A stretch of DNA of 64,000 bases from Sphaerisporangium sp040685555 (GTDB taxonomy: Bacteria > Actinomycetota > Actinomycetes > Streptosporangiales > Streptosporangiaceae). The stretch lies in contig NZ_JBFBIK010000034.1 in assembly GCF_040685555.1 (NCBI RefSeq), positions 4,866 through 68,865 on the forward strand, given 5' to 3'. Position numbers and translations under genes: made by a program. A model generated the notes under the pieces. That model did not search any database, was not told the DNA's origin, and saw only the letters and a list, made by a program, of their open reading frames with translations. Positions 34,741 through 43,983 of the stretch are shown piece after piece; within the stretch, counting starts at the first letter, position 1, and each line of letters begins with the position of its first letter.

Positions 34741-35736
34741 TCAGCCGTGGGCCGCAGGCGAGGAAGAGCCCCCGGAGAGCACGCGCTGGAGTTCGGCCGG
34801 GCCGGCGTTGGCACCGCTGCAGACCACCCCGACCTTGCGTCCCGCGAACTCCTCCTTCCGGCTGATGAGAGCCGCCAGAGCGGCGGCCCCGGCAAGCTCG
34901 GTGAGCGTGTGCGCCTCCGAGAGCAGCACCCACTGGGCGAGGCGGAGATCGTCATCGGTGACCAGCGTGAAATCGTCGAGATCCCGCATGATCGCCTGGG
35001 GCAGCGCGAAGGCCGAGCCGGTGGCGAGCCCGTCCGCCACGGTCCCCACCGGCCGCCTGACCGGCTCGCCCGCCCGCCACGAGTCGTGAGCGGCCGGGGC
35101 GAGCGACGACTGCACGGCGATCACCCGGCACCGGGGCGCGATCGCCTTGGCGACCAGGCACGCGCCCGCCCCGCCCGTACCCGACCCCACCGGGACGAAG
35201 ATCGCGTCGAGGTCCGGCCGCCGGGTCAGCATCTCCAGGTAAAGCGTGCCGACCCCGGCGATCAGGCCGGGCTCGTCGGCGGGGCTGATCAGGCGGTTCC
35301 CCCGGTCCGCGGCGAGCGTGACCGCGTACTCGCCCGCCTCGACCATCGTGGCGCCCTTGATGTCCACGGTCGCGCCGAGGGCCTCGACCGCCGCGACCTT
35401 GGCGGGGTTCGGGTTCTCGGGCATCACGATCGTGCAGGGGGCGCCGAAGATGCGGGCCGCGTACGCGATCGACTGGGCGTGGTTGCCGGTGGAGTAGGTC
35501 AGCACGCCGGCCGCCCGCTGGTCCTCGGGCATGCGGGCGAGCAGGTTGATCCCTCCTCGCACCTTGAACGCGCCGGTGGGCTGGGCGTTCTCGTGCTTGA
35601 CGAGCGTTTCGGTCCCCAGCCGCTCGTCCAGCACCGGATACGACCACATGGGGGTCTCCGGCAGGTGTGGAGCGATCAGCCGCGCGGCGTCGAGGACGTC
35701 GGTGATGGATGGCGATGTCGTATGCACGGATACCAC
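34741..35736 (-). CDS. PLP-dependent threonine/serine ammonia-lyase
   Basis: Deaminates threonine or serine, or acts on a related hydroxy amino acid. The 331-residue chain is the short catabolic form without an ACT or regulatory domain. PLP Lys58 lies in GAFKVRGG; the substrate loop is TYSTGNHAQSIAYAA and the phosphate-binding loop is VGSGTGGAGA. The N-terminus is ambiguous: GTG codons at 35736 and 35727 both fit. The start faces a disrupted LysR gene across about 65 bp, and the regulator probably once controlled this enzyme. Confidence 0.9.
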   Translation of the reverse strand: MVSVHTTSPSITDVLDAARLIAPHLPETPMWSYPVLDERLGTETLVKHENAQPTGAFKVRGGINLLARMPEDQRAAGVLTYSTGNHAQSIAYAARIFGAPCTIVMPENPNPAKVAAVEALGATVDIKGATMVEAGEYAVTLAADRGNRLISPADEPGLIAGVGTLYLEMLTRRPDLDAIFVPVGSGTGGAGACLVAKAIAPRCRVIAVQSSLAPAAHDSWRAGEPVRRPVGTVADGLATGSAFALPQAIMRDLDDFTLVTDDDLRLAQWVLLSEAHTLTELAGAAALAALISRKEEFAGRKVGVVCSGANAGPAELQRVLSGGSSSPAAHG

Positions 35737-35802
35737 GCTCGGGCACCGTCATCCATAGGTCCAATGCCAACACGCGCCATGTTCCATAGATACGGTTGAT
35801 GG

Positions 35803-36478
35803 ATGCTCGATGTCCTGCGTCTGCGCGTCCTCGATGCCGTGGCGAGGAACGGTTCGGTGACGGCGGCGGCCAGAGAGCTGCACTACTCCCAGCCCTCGGT
35901 GAGCCATCATCTGGCCCGGCTGGAAGCGGAGACGGGGCGAAGCTCGTCCAGCGGGCCGGGCGTGGCAGGTAGACGTCGCGGTGACCTTTCACTACGCCGG
36001 GAGCCCGCACGACGACGAGGGGCTTCGCTACGCCGGAGCGGCGCCCGAGGACAAAGGGGTGCGCCTGACCGCGCTGTTCGAGGATCCGAGCTTCCTGGTC
36101 ACCTCGTCGGCGACGCCCACGGCGGGCACGCTCGCGGCCCACGCCGGATCCAAGTGGATCGCGGGATGCGACCGGTGCCGCCTCCACCTCCTGGAGCTGT
36201 GCGCGCGGGTGGGGTTCGAGCCCGCGATCGCGTTCACGACCGACGACTACGTGGCTGTGCAGGCGATGGTCGCGGCTGGGCTGGGGGTGACCGCGCTCCC
36301 CCGGCTCGCGCTGTCCGCGCATCGCCACGCCGGCGTGGAGGTCCGCGAGCTCCCCGGCTCCACCAGGCACGTCTTCGCGGCCACCTACGGAGAGCCCCCC
36401 GACCCACCCGCGACGGCCGCCCTTCTCCGCGCCCTGGCCGACACCGCGCGACAAGCCGCCGTGACCGGTGAGTGGTAG
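35803..36478 (+). pseudogene. LysR-family regulator, frameshifted and internally deleted
   Basis: Residues 1-45 from ATG 35803 are a normal LysR helix-turn-helix (RLRVLDAVARNGSVTAAARELHYSQPSVSHHLARLEAETG). The expected continuation, AKLVQRAGRG, is present only after a -1 shift in a G-run near 35938. About 25 bases later the sequence jumps to VDVAVTFHYAGS in the effector domain, so roughly 80 codons are missing. The rest (FEDPSFLVTSSATP ... FTTDDYVAVQAMVAAGLGVTALP) reads to the stop at 36476-36478 in another frame. The protein cannot be made intact. Divergent from the threonine ammonia-lyase, its probable former target. Confidence 0.85.
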
Positions 36479-36605
36479 AAACCGTCGTGACCGGCCGGTA
36501 GTACCATCGGCCTCGGCGCCGTGGCGGCGTTCGCCGGCGACGGCGTGCGCAAGGCCTGAGAGCGCGACCCAGCGCGGCGAACTAGACCAGATGGCACCGG
36601 CAGGC

Positions 36606-38195
36606 TCAGGAGAGCGCCGCCTGGACGGTCTCCCTGGCCCAGCGGTAGTCGGCCTTGCCCGCGGGTGAGCGGACCATGCGGTCCACGAAGGCGTAGGTCC
36701 GCGGGACCTTGTATCCCGACAGCTTGCCCCTGCAGTGGGCGTCCAGCTCCTCGACCGTCGGCTGGGCCCCCTCCCTGGGCTCGATCACGGCGGCGACGCG
36801 GCTGCCCCAGCGCTCGTCCGGGATCCCGGTCACGACGGCGTCGAACACGGCGGGGTGACCCTTGAGCACGGCCTCCACCTCCTCGGGGAAGACCTTCTCG
36901 CCGCCGCTGTTGATGCACTGCGAGCCGCGCCCGAAGACCAGGATCGTCCCGTCGTCCTCTATCTTGGCGAGGTCCCCGGTGAGCAGCCAGCGCGTCCCCT
37001 CGGCGTCGGTGACGAAAGTCCTGTTCGTCTTGTCGGGGTCGTTGTAGTACCCGAAGGCGATGCTGCCCGTCTTGGCCACGGTCCCCATCTCGCCGGACCC
37101 CGGCTTCACGGGTTCGAGGGCGTCGTTCAGCACGGCCAGCGTGGCGCTCGCGTTGGGCTGGTACTTCAGCCCGGACTCCGGGGACGAGCCGGCCACGGCC
37201 GAGGCGGTGTAGCCGGACTCCGTCGAGCCGAAGCTGTCGATGATCATCACGTTCGGCAGCAGTTCCTGCAGCCGTTCGCGCACCGCGCCTGTGAGGATGG
37301 CCCCGGTCGAGCTCAGGACCATGAGCGACGACAGGTCGTACGTCCCGGCGGCGATCTCGTCGGCGAGGGGGCGCGCCATCGCGTCGCCCGTGATGTTGAT
37401 GGTCAGCACCTTCTCGCGCTCGACCGCGCGCAGCACCTCGGAGGCGTCGAACCTCGGCGTGTAGACGATGGTCGCCCCCATCCACCAGGCGATGAACGTG
37501 GCCATCTGCGCCGCTCCGTGCATCAGCGGCGCGGCGGGCATCATCACGATGGGCCCGGAGTTCCTCGCCGTCTCGATGACCTGCCCCGGCTCGCGGTGCG
37601 GCTCCCCGTACGGGTTGCCGCCGCCGAAGGCCATGAACAGGTCCTCGGTGCGCCACATGACGCCCTTGGGCATGCCGGTCGTGCCGCCGGTGTAGATGAT
37701 GTAGACGTCGTCGCCCGACCGCGCGGGGAAGCCGTCACGCCCCTCCGGCCGCCCGGCGACGGCCTGCTCGTACGGCACGGCGCCCTCGACCTGCGAGGTG
37801 CCGCCGACGGCGATCAGGGTCTCCAGCTTGGGACACCGCGGGGCGGTGGCGCCCACCCTGTCGTCGAACTCCACGTCGAACAGCAGGGCCACGATGTCGG
37901 AGTCGGTGTACAGATAGAGCAGCTCGGACTCGACGTACCGGTAGTTGACGTTGACCGGCACGGCCCTGATCTTCAGCGCCGCGAGGATCCCCGCGATGTA
38001 CTCGATGCCGTTGTACAGATGGATGCCGACGTGCTGCCCGGGTTCCACACCCCGGTCGCGCAGGAAGTGCGCGAGGCGGTTGGCGTGCGCCTCCAGCCCG
38101 GCGTAGGTCATGCGGGTGTCAGCGCAGACGACGGCCACGCGGTCCCCGATCGCGTCGGCCAATCCCTCGAACAGATCAGCGTGGTTGAACTCCAT
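36606..38195 (-). CDS. FadD19-like acyl-CoA synthetase
   Basis: The 529-residue ligase has YTGGTTGMPKGVMW (A3), DSFGSTESG (A5), LLTGDLAKIEDDGTILVFGRG (A7), INSGGEKVFPEEVE (A8) and SPAGKADYRWA (A10 lysine). Several blocks (PVNVNYRYVESEL, LTGDAMARPLADE, the C-terminal KVPRTYAFVDRMVRSPAGKADYRWA) closely recall FadD19, the mycobacterial steroid side-chain CoA ligase. ATG 38195 is preferred because AAGGAG precedes it by eight bases. It is the last gene of a five-gene minus-strand run with two Ltp-like thiolases, a DUF35 protein and a second ligase. Confidence 0.9.
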   Translation of the reverse strand: MEFNHADLFEGLADAIGDRVAVVCADTRMTYAGLEAHANRLAHFLRDRGVEPGQHVGIHLYNGIEYIAGILAALKIRAVPVNVNYRYVESELLYLYTDSDIVALLFDVEFDDRVGATAPRCPKLETLIAVGGTSQVEGAVPYEQAVAGRPEGRDGFPARSGDDVYIIYTGGTTGMPKGVMWRTEDLFMAFGGGNPYGEPHREPGQVIETARNSGPIVMMPAAPLMHGAAQMATFIAWWMGATIVYTPRFDASEVLRAVEREKVLTINITGDAMARPLADEIAAGTYDLSSLMVLSSTGAILTGAVRERLQELLPNVMIIDSFGSTESGYTASAVAGSSPESGLKYQPNASATLAVLNDALEPVKPGSGEMGTVAKTGSIAFGYYNDPDKTNRTFVTDAEGTRWLLTGDLAKIEDDGTILVFGRGSQCINSGGEKVFPEEVEAVLKGHPAVFDAVVTGIPDERWGSRVAAVIEPREGAQPTVEELDAHCRGKLSGYKVPRTYAFVDRMVRSPAGKADYRWARETVQAALS

Positions 38196-38230
38196 CGGGG
38201 ACACTCCTTAGAAGTCGCGGCTGAAGGCCC

Positions 38231-39379
38231 TCACGGTCTGTCACTCCCGACCATCCACATGGCGAAGAACTGGGCGCCCCCGCCGTAGGCGTGGCCGAGC
38301 GCGCGGCGTGCCCCGTCCACCTGGTGCTCGCCCGCGAGGCCCCTGACCTGCAGTGCGGCCTCGGCGAAGCGGATCAGTCCGGACGCGCCGATGGGGTTGG
38401 AGCTGAGGACGCCACCGGAGGCGTTCCAGGGGATGTCCCCGTCGAGCGCCGTGGCCCCCGATTCGGTCAGCTTCCAGCCCTCGCCCTCCCCGGCGAAACC
38501 CAGGTTCTCCAGCCACATCGGCTCGTACCAGGAGAACGGGACGTACACCTCGGCGACGTCGATCTCGCGCCGGGGATCGGTGATGCCGGCCTGGCGGTAG
38601 ACGTCGGCGACGCAGTCCTTGCCACCCTGCGGGTTCACCGTGTCGCGGTCCGCGCGGAAAATGGGCTCCGAGCGCATCGCCGTGCCGTGGACCCAGGCCG
38701 GCGTGCCGGTCACCTTGTGCTCGGCGGCGAGCACCATGGCGCAGGCGCCGTCCGAGGACGGGCAGGTCTCCAGGTAGCGGATCGGCTCCCAGAGCATCGG
38801 CGTCGACTCGACCATCGCCCGGTCGATGCCGGGGATCCTCAGGTGCGCGTACGGGTTCTTGAGGGCGTTCCGCCGGTCCTTGACGGCGACGAGCGTGCCG
38901 ATGTGGTCTGGTGCGCCGGACCGCCGCATGTACTCGCGGATGTGCGGGGCGAAGTAGCCTCCCGCGCCCACGACCAGCGAGGCGTTGAACGGCAGGTGCG
39001 TCGACAGCGCCCACGTCGCGTTGGACTCCGACTGCTTTTCGTAGGCGACCACCAGCACCCGGTCGTGCACGCCGCCCTGGATGAGCGAGGCTCCGACCAG
39101 CCCGGTCGAGCCGCCCACGCTGCCGGCGGTGTGGACGCGCGTCACCGGCTTGCCCGCGGCGCCGAGCGCGTCGGCGAGGTAGGCCTCCGGCATCATGACG
39201 CCCTCGAACAGGTCGGGCGCCTTGCCGATGACGACCGCGTCGATGTCCTTGAACGTCAGTTCGGCGTCCTCCAGGGCGCGCAGGGCGGCCTCGCGCACCA
39301 GCCCGGCGATCGAGACGTCCCGCCGCTTGGTCTGGTACTTGGTCTGCCCGACCCCGATGACGGCGCAGCGGTTTCCCAT
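38231..39379 (-). CDS. Thiolase-fold lipid-transfer-type protein (Ltp-like)
   Basis: The 382-residue protein has the SCP-x/thiolase fold pattern: AVIGVGQTKYQ at the start, IDAVVIGKAPDLFEG, VHTAGSVGGSTGLVGASLI, CPSSDGACAMVLAAE and a C-terminal NASGGVLSSNPIGASGLIRF plus GHAYGGGAQFFAMW. In the position of the usual nucleophilic cysteine the chain has AGSVGGS. This suggests an aldolase-type or scaffolding Ltp rather than a classical thiolase. Only two bases separate it from the next Ltp-like gene, so the two probably form a heteromeric complex with the DUF35 protein. Confidence 0.87.
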   Translation of the reverse strand: MGNRCAVIGVGQTKYQTKRRDVSIAGLVREAALRALEDAELTFKDIDAVVIGKAPDLFEGVMMPEAYLADALGAAGKPVTRVHTAGSVGGSTGLVGASLIQGGVHDRVLVVAYEKQSESNATWALSTHLPFNASLVVGAGGYFAPHIREYMRRSGAPDHIGTLVAVKDRRNALKNPYAHLRIPGIDRAMVESTPMLWEPIRYLETCPSSDGACAMVLAAEHKVTGTPAWVHGTAMRSEPIFRADRDTVNPQGGKDCVADVYRQAGITDPRREIDVAEVYVPFSWYEPMWLENLGFAGEGEGWKLTESGATALDGDIPWNASGGVLSSNPIGASGLIRFAEAALQVRGLAGEHQVDGARRALGHAYGGGAQFFAMWMVGSDRP

Positions 39380-39381
39380 GG

Positions 39382-40401
39382 TCAGGCCTCCAACACGGTG
39401 ACGAGGTTCTGCTGGAGGCACGGGCCCGACGACGCGTGGCCTACGGTACGGCTCGCGCCGCCGTCGATGATGCGCCGGGCGGCCTCGCCGATGCGGATCA
39501 GCCCGGTGGCCATGACGGGATTGGCGGCCAGAGGTCCGCCGGAGGGGTTGACGACCGTGTCCGGCGGCAGGCCGAGCGCCTCGCGGAGGATGAGTTCCTC
39601 GTGGCTGAACTGGGCGTGCAGCTCGGCGACCTCGACGGGCCCCTTGCCGACCCCCGCGGCCCGTGCGGCGTCGGCGGCGGAGGCCGACCGGGCGAGATCT
39701 CGCATGCCCAGGTAGTGCGGCTCTATCCGATGGGCGATGCCGGTGATCCACGCCGGGCGTTCGACCAGTTCCCTGGCCAGGTCCCCGGCGGCCAGCACCA
39801 CCGCCGCCGCGCCGTCGGTGATGGGCGCGGCGTCGCTCGGGCGCAGCGGCTCTACCTCGTACCCCTCCTCGCCGGGCTCGGGAAGGTCCAGCGCGTACGG
39901 GTTGGCCCTGCCGTCGGCGCGGCTGCGCCGTACGATCTCGCGGAGCGCGGCCGGGTCGGCGCCCAGCGCGCCGGCCTGCAGGGCGGCGAAGGAGACCTGG
40001 TCGAGGCCGAGCGGCGCAAGATAGTACGGGTCGAGCTGGAGCGTCATGATCTCCCGCAGGTCGCCCTGGGAGGACTTGCCGTACCCGTAGACCAGCGCCG
40101 AGTCCACGTCGCCGTGCTGGAGGCGCACCCACGCCTCGTACAGGGCCCAGGCGGCGTCCATCTCGACATGGCTCTCGGAGATCGGCGGCCAGGCGCCGAT
40201 GGCGTCCAGCGCGGAGACGAACGAGAACGGCGCCCCGGCCAGGTAGTCACAGCTTCCCGAGCAGGTGAAGCCGAACCTCGTCAGGCCGGAGAGCCTCTTG
40301 ACCTCCTGGATCACCGGGGAGATCAGCTCGGGCTCGATCAGCCCCTCGTCGTGGTCGGTGTGCTTGGTCTGGGCGAACGCGACCACCGCTACCTCACGCA
40401 C
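39382..40401 (-). CDS. Thiolase-like lipid-transfer protein (Ltp-like partner)
   Basis: The 339-residue chain is another thiolase-superfamily member: VAVVAFAQTKH start, GFTCSGSCDYLAG, ALVYGYGKSSQG, PITDGAAAVVLAAGD, and NPSGGPLAANPVMATGLIRIGEAA with GHASSGPCLQQNLVTVLEA at the end. It is shorter than biosynthetic thiolases and carries SGSCDY where the nucleophile loop is expected. Steroid-side-chain Ltp aldolases work as complexes of such a protein with a DUF35 partner; here the DUF35 gene is directly upstream (81 bp) and the second Ltp-like gene directly downstream. Confidence 0.87.
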   Translation of the reverse strand: MREVAVVAFAQTKHTDHDEGLIEPELISPVIQEVKRLSGLTRFGFTCSGSCDYLAGAPFSFVSALDAIGAWPPISESHVEMDAAWALYEAWVRLQHGDVDSALVYGYGKSSQGDLREIMTLQLDPYYLAPLGLDQVSFAALQAGALGADPAALREIVRRSRADGRANPYALDLPEPGEEGYEVEPLRPSDAAPITDGAAAVVLAAGDLARELVERPAWITGIAHRIEPHYLGMRDLARSASAADAARAAGVGKGPVEVAELHAQFSHEELILREALGLPPDTVVNPSGGPLAANPVMATGLIRIGEAARRIIDGGASRTVGHASSGPCLQQNLVTVLEA

Positions 40402-40482
40402 GCGACCCTCCCCTCACGCGGCTCGCGCCGTCGATCCTCACAGCTCGCTCGCTCACAGCTCGTGCACATAAAATTGGCCCGC

Positions 40483-41385
40483 TCACAGCTCGGCGTCCGG
40501 CTCGCCCGTGGGGGCGAACCACCTGATGTTGGTCATGGACCGGGTTCGCTCCTCGGGAGGCACCCAGACGGCCTTCACGCGCATGCCCTGCCGCACCTCG
40601 TGGGCGGGCACGTCGCCCATCAGCGCGATCATCGGGACGTCCGCGCCGTCGAGCAGGATGTAGGCGGAGACGAACGGCACCTCGGGCGCGCGGGGGTCGG
40701 GCAGGTTGTTGATGGCGAAGGTGGTGACGGTGCCGGTGTCGGGCAGCTCCACCTCCTCGCTGATGGAGGAGCCGCACTGCGGGCAGGTGGTCCGGTAGGG
40801 CACGTAGACCTTGTCGCAGTGCGTGCAGCGCCCGGCGAGGAAGACGCCTTCGCGGACGCTTTCGAGGAAGCGGGCGAGCGATCGGCCAGGCTGGACGCGG
40901 TACTCGGTGCGGACGTGCGACACCATCGTGGTGACCTCTGGAACGAAGCACGATATGTCGGTGATGTGCCCGACCCGGTCGGCTTCCGGCCTGAACCGGG
41001 GACGCACCCGCAGGCCCGGCCGCATCGCCTTGACGTCACCGGCGTCCACCGCGTGGACCAGCGAGGTGTCCGCGCCGTCCAGCTTGACCAGCGCCCACGC
41101 GAACGGCCGGTCGAGCGGGTGTCCCTTGCGCGGCGTCTCCACCCAGGCCCAGCCGAGCACGGTGCCCGCCGGGCCGACCTCGACGAACGTGCCGGTCACG
41201 GCCTCGCCCGTGGCCGGGTCGTACTCCAGGGGCGGTACGAGCACGCGGTCGTCGGCCGTGCGGACCCCGACGATCCGCCCGTCGCGTAACTCCGTGAGGA
41301 AACGCCCGATCACCGGTCCCGTCGTGCGGGTGTACCCCCCGGGGAACTCCAGCACATGCTCGGCGATGAGCGGTTCAGATGGCAC
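40483..41385 (-). CDS. Zn-ribbon/OB-fold protein with two DUF35 units
   Basis: The 300-residue product contains two OB-fold acyl-CoA-associated (DUF35) segments, each ending in a DRPFAWALVKLDGAD- or VPFVSAYILLDGADVPM-type strand. The second is preceded by a zinc ribbon (CTHC...CPQC). Such proteins bind acyl-CoA and complete the active site of thiolase-like Ltp partners. GTG 41385 overlaps the end of the upstream ligase gene by 11 bases, so translation is coupled. Tandem DUF35 units in one chain could serve both Ltp-like proteins encoded downstream. Confidence 0.88.
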   Translation of the reverse strand: MPSEPLIAEHVLEFPGGYTRTTGPVIGRFLTELRDGRIVGVRTADDRVLVPPLEYDPATGEAVTGTFVEVGPAGTVLGWAWVETPRKGHPLDRPFAWALVKLDGADTSLVHAVDAGDVKAMRPGLRVRPRFRPEADRVGHITDISCFVPEVTTMVSHVRTEYRVQPGRSLARFLESVREGVFLAGRCTHCDKVYVPYRTTCPQCGSSISEEVELPDTGTVTTFAINNLPDPRAPEVPFVSAYILLDGADVPMIALMGDVPAHEVRQGMRVKAVWVPPEERTRSMTNIRWFAPTGEPDAEL

Positions 41386-42919
41386 GGTCGCGGCCCTCCC
41401 AGTAGGGATCACGGAGTTTGCGCTTGAGGAGCTTGCCGTTCGGCTCGCGCGGCATCTCCTGGATGAAGTCGATCGAGCGCGGCCACTTCATCCTGGCCAG
41501 CCGCCCTTCGAGTGACCGGAGGATCTCGCTCGCCAGCTCGGGCCCCGGAGCGACGCCGGCGGCGGGCTCGATGACGGCCTTGATCTGCTCGCCCCACTCG
41601 TCGTCCGGGATGCCGAAGACGGCGACGTCGGCCACCTTGGGATGGATCACCAGCTCGTTCTCGATCTCGGCCGGGTAGATGTTGGTGCCGCCCGAGATGA
41701 TCATGTCGGCCTTACGGTCGCAGAGGTAGAGGAAGCCCTCCTCGTCGAGGTAGCCGATGTCCCCGACGGTGAAGTGGTCCCTGAGCCGGTTCTCCTCGGT
41801 CTTGGCGGGGTCGCCCTTGTACTCGAAGCGCAGGCCGGCCATCTTCATGTAGATCGTGCCGGGGGTTCCCGTGGGGACGGGCTCGTGGCCGTCATCCACG
41901 ATCAGCAGCTCACTGATCGGCCACGCCGTCCCGACCGTGCCCGGGTGCTTCTTCCACCCCTCCGGCGTAGCGATGGTGCCGCCGCCCTCGGTCGCCGCGT
42001 AGTACTCGTAGATGCAGTCGCCCCACCACTCGAGCATCGCCCACTTGACCGGGACCGGGCAGGGCGCGGCGGCGTGGATCATCCACTTCAGCGAGGAGAG
42101 GTCGTACCTGTGCTTGACCTCGTCGGGCAGGCCGAGCAGCCGCTTGAAGTGCGTGGGCACCATGTGGGAGTTGGTCACCCGGTACTTCTCGCAGAGCCGA
42201 AGCGTCTCCTCGGGGTCCCACTTGTCCATGTAGACGAGCGTGTGCCCCATGTGCAGCGCCGTGCCGCCGAACTGCGTGACCGCCGTGTGGTAGTTCGGCG
42301 AGGTGACCAGGTGGGCGTTGGGCCTGCCCGCCGTGACCCCGAACAGCGAGAGCAGGAACGACATCAGCTCGGCCGCGTCGTCCGGGTCGAGTCCGTTCAG
42401 TGGCCGCCTGACGCCCTTGGGCCTGCCCGTCGTGCCGGAGGTGTAGTGCATGGTGGCGCCGGCCGTACGCTCGTCCGGCAGCGTGGCGGGCCGTCCGACG
42501 GTGAGCTCCGACACCGGCCGGAACCCCTCGATCGCGCCGAAGGAGAACCGCCGGTCCGCCTCGATCGCCTCGGCGCCCCGCGCGCCCTCCTCGGCGTACC
42601 GCTCGTGGACGAAGAACGCCTTGGCCTCGCTGTCGGAGACGATGTACGCGATCTCGGGCCCGGTGAGGTGCCAGTTGACCGGGGTGTAGTACCAGCCCGC
42701 CTGCAGCGCGGCGAGGTACACCGTGAGGCCGTCGACTCCGTTCGGCACCAGGCCGCAGATGCCGTCGCCCGCCTTCAGGCCGAGGTCGCGCAGGCCGTGG
42801 ACCAGGCGGTTGGCCCGGGCGAGCAGCTCCCCGGCCGTGTATTCGGTGCCGTCGGGATCCACCGCCGCGATCCAGCCGGGATCCGCCTGCGCAAGCCTCC
42901 AGAAGCCGAGCGAGCCCAT
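41375..42919 (-). CDS. Acyl-CoA synthetase (FadD-type)
   Basis: A 514-residue AMP-forming ligase with MHYTSGTTGRPKGVRR (A3), YEYYAATEGGG (A5), TVGDIGYLDEEGFLYLCDRKADMIISGGTNIYPAEIE (A7-A8) and PNGKLLKRKLRD (A10 lysine). It is the first gene of the minus-strand run that continues with DUF35, two Ltp-like proteins and FadD19-like, so it probably supplies CoA thioesters to that pathway. The gene is divergent from a crotonase across 238 bp that contains an inverted repeat resembling steroid-regulator boxes. Confidence 0.92.
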   Translation of the reverse strand: MGSLGFWRLAQADPGWIAAVDPDGTEYTAGELLARANRLVHGLRDLGLKAGDGICGLVPNGVDGLTVYLAALQAGWYYTPVNWHLTGPEIAYIVSDSEAKAFFVHERYAEEGARGAEAIEADRRFSFGAIEGFRPVSELTVGRPATLPDERTAGATMHYTSGTTGRPKGVRRPLNGLDPDDAAELMSFLLSLFGVTAGRPNAHLVTSPNYHTAVTQFGGTALHMGHTLVYMDKWDPEETLRLCEKYRVTNSHMVPTHFKRLLGLPDEVKHRYDLSSLKWMIHAAAPCPVPVKWAMLEWWGDCIYEYYAATEGGGTIATPEGWKKHPGTVGTAWPISELLIVDDGHEPVPTGTPGTIYMKMAGLRFEYKGDPAKTEENRLRDHFTVGDIGYLDEEGFLYLCDRKADMIISGGTNIYPAEIENELVIHPKVADVAVFGIPDDEWGEQIKAVIEPAAGVAPGPELASEILRSLEGRLARMKWPRSIDFIQEMPREPNGKLLKRKLRDPYWEGRDRAI

Positions 42920-43029
42920 CGGAACTCCCTTGTTCGGTTCCGCCTTGACGTCCGCAACGTCCCCCGAATCCGCCGCAGTGAAGCACGTTCCTGATATTCA
43001 GGCAAGACCTGGCGCTACGGGAGGGTTAC

Positions 43030-43046
43030 GAACAAGAATCTGTTCT
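43030..43046. promoter_or_regulatory. Inverted repeat in the divergent FadD/crotonase promoter region
   Basis: GAACA-N6-TGTTC (43030-43045) overlaps AGAATCTGTTCT. Read on the minus strand it is AGAACAGATTCT, one base from the AGAACnnGTTCT core of mycobacterial KstR boxes. Position between divergent lipid-catabolic genes supports an operator for a TetR-type repressor, but no such repressor gene lies in the window. Confidence 0.4.
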
Positions 43047-43157
43047 AGTTCGCAAGCCGCAGACTAACCCGCCCGGCGCGAGCCGAGCAAGCGCTTGATT
43101 AACGACTACCGAGCGTCCGGCCGGCCGGCAGGCGCCTGACCTATGAGGACGGTGTCC

Positions 43158-43973
43158 ATGGAGCTCCTGCCCATCAGCACGCCACACTGCCGCGTCGAGC
43201 GTGAGGACCACGTCGTGGTGGTGACCATGGACCGTCCCGAGGCCAGGAACGCGCTCTCGTCGGACATGCTGGTCGGGCTCGCCGACGCCTGGGCCTACAT
43301 CTCCGCCGAGCCCGGCGTGCGGGCCGGCATCCTCACCGGCGCGAACGGCACCTTCTGCGCCGGGGCCGACCTCAAGGCCATGGGCACGCCGTCCAGCGAC
43401 CCCCGCGTGCTCAGGCGCGCCCAGGAGATCCCCGACTTCCACTGGAAGGGCCTGCTGCGCGACAGCGACACCCTGCCCACCAAGCCGATCATCTGCGCGG
43501 TCGAGGGCTACGCGGTCGCGGGCGGCACGGAGCTGCTGGTGGGCACTGACCTGCGGGTGGTCGCGGAGTCGGCGACGCTTGGCCTGTTTGAGGCCAGGCG
43601 CGCACTGTTCCCCATGGGCGGCAGCGCCATCAGGCTGCCGCGCCAGATCCCCTACGCGTTCGCCATGGACCTGCTGCTCACCGGCCGGGCCGTCACCGCG
43701 CAGGAAGCGCTGTCGATGGGCCTGGTCAACCGCGTCGTGCCCGACGGTGAGGCCCTGGCGGTGGCGCGCGAGATCGCCGACCAGGTCTCGGCCTGCGGGC
43801 CGCTCGCGGTGCGGGCCATCCTGCGGACCTACCGCGAGACCCTCGGCATGCCCGAGGCCGAGGCCCTCAAGGTCTCCGACGCCATCGGCTGGCCGGTGAT
43901 CGGCTCCGACGACGCCAAGGAGGGCTCCCGCGCCTTCCGCGAGAAGCGTCCCCCCGTCTACAAGGGCGACTAG
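43158..43973 (+). CDS. Enoyl-CoA hydratase/isomerase (crotonase) family protein
   Basis: The 271-residue protein shows the crotonase oxyanion-hole segments TGANGTFCAGADLKAM and AVEGYAVAGGTELLVGTDLRV, and the LFEARRALFPMGGS loop where a catalytic Glu often sits. The ATG at 43158 is favoured by GAGGAC eight bases upstream; an ATG at 43143 is also in frame. Divergent from the ligase/DUF35/Ltp operon, it probably hydrates or isomerises enoyl-CoA intermediates of the same lipid or steroid pathway. Confidence 0.92.
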   Translation: MELLPISTPHCRVEREDHVVVVTMDRPEARNALSSDMLVGLADAWAYISAEPGVRAGILTGANGTFCAGADLKAMGTPSSDPRVLRRAQEIPDFHWKGLLRDSDTLPTKPIICAVEGYAVAGGTELLVGTDLRVVAESATLGLFEARRALFPMGGSAIRLPRQIPYAFAMDLLLTGRAVTAQEALSMGLVNRVVPDGEALAVAREIADQVSACGPLAVRAILRTYRETLGMPEAEALKVSDAIGWPVIGSDDAKEGSRAFREKRPPVYKGD

Positions 43974-43983
43974 CCCGCCGCGC

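Noticed and set aside
36482..36560. Short plus-strand frame ending GLGAVAAFAGDGVRKA
   Set aside because: Only about 20 residues, no ribosome site, no recognisable family; treated as intergenic.
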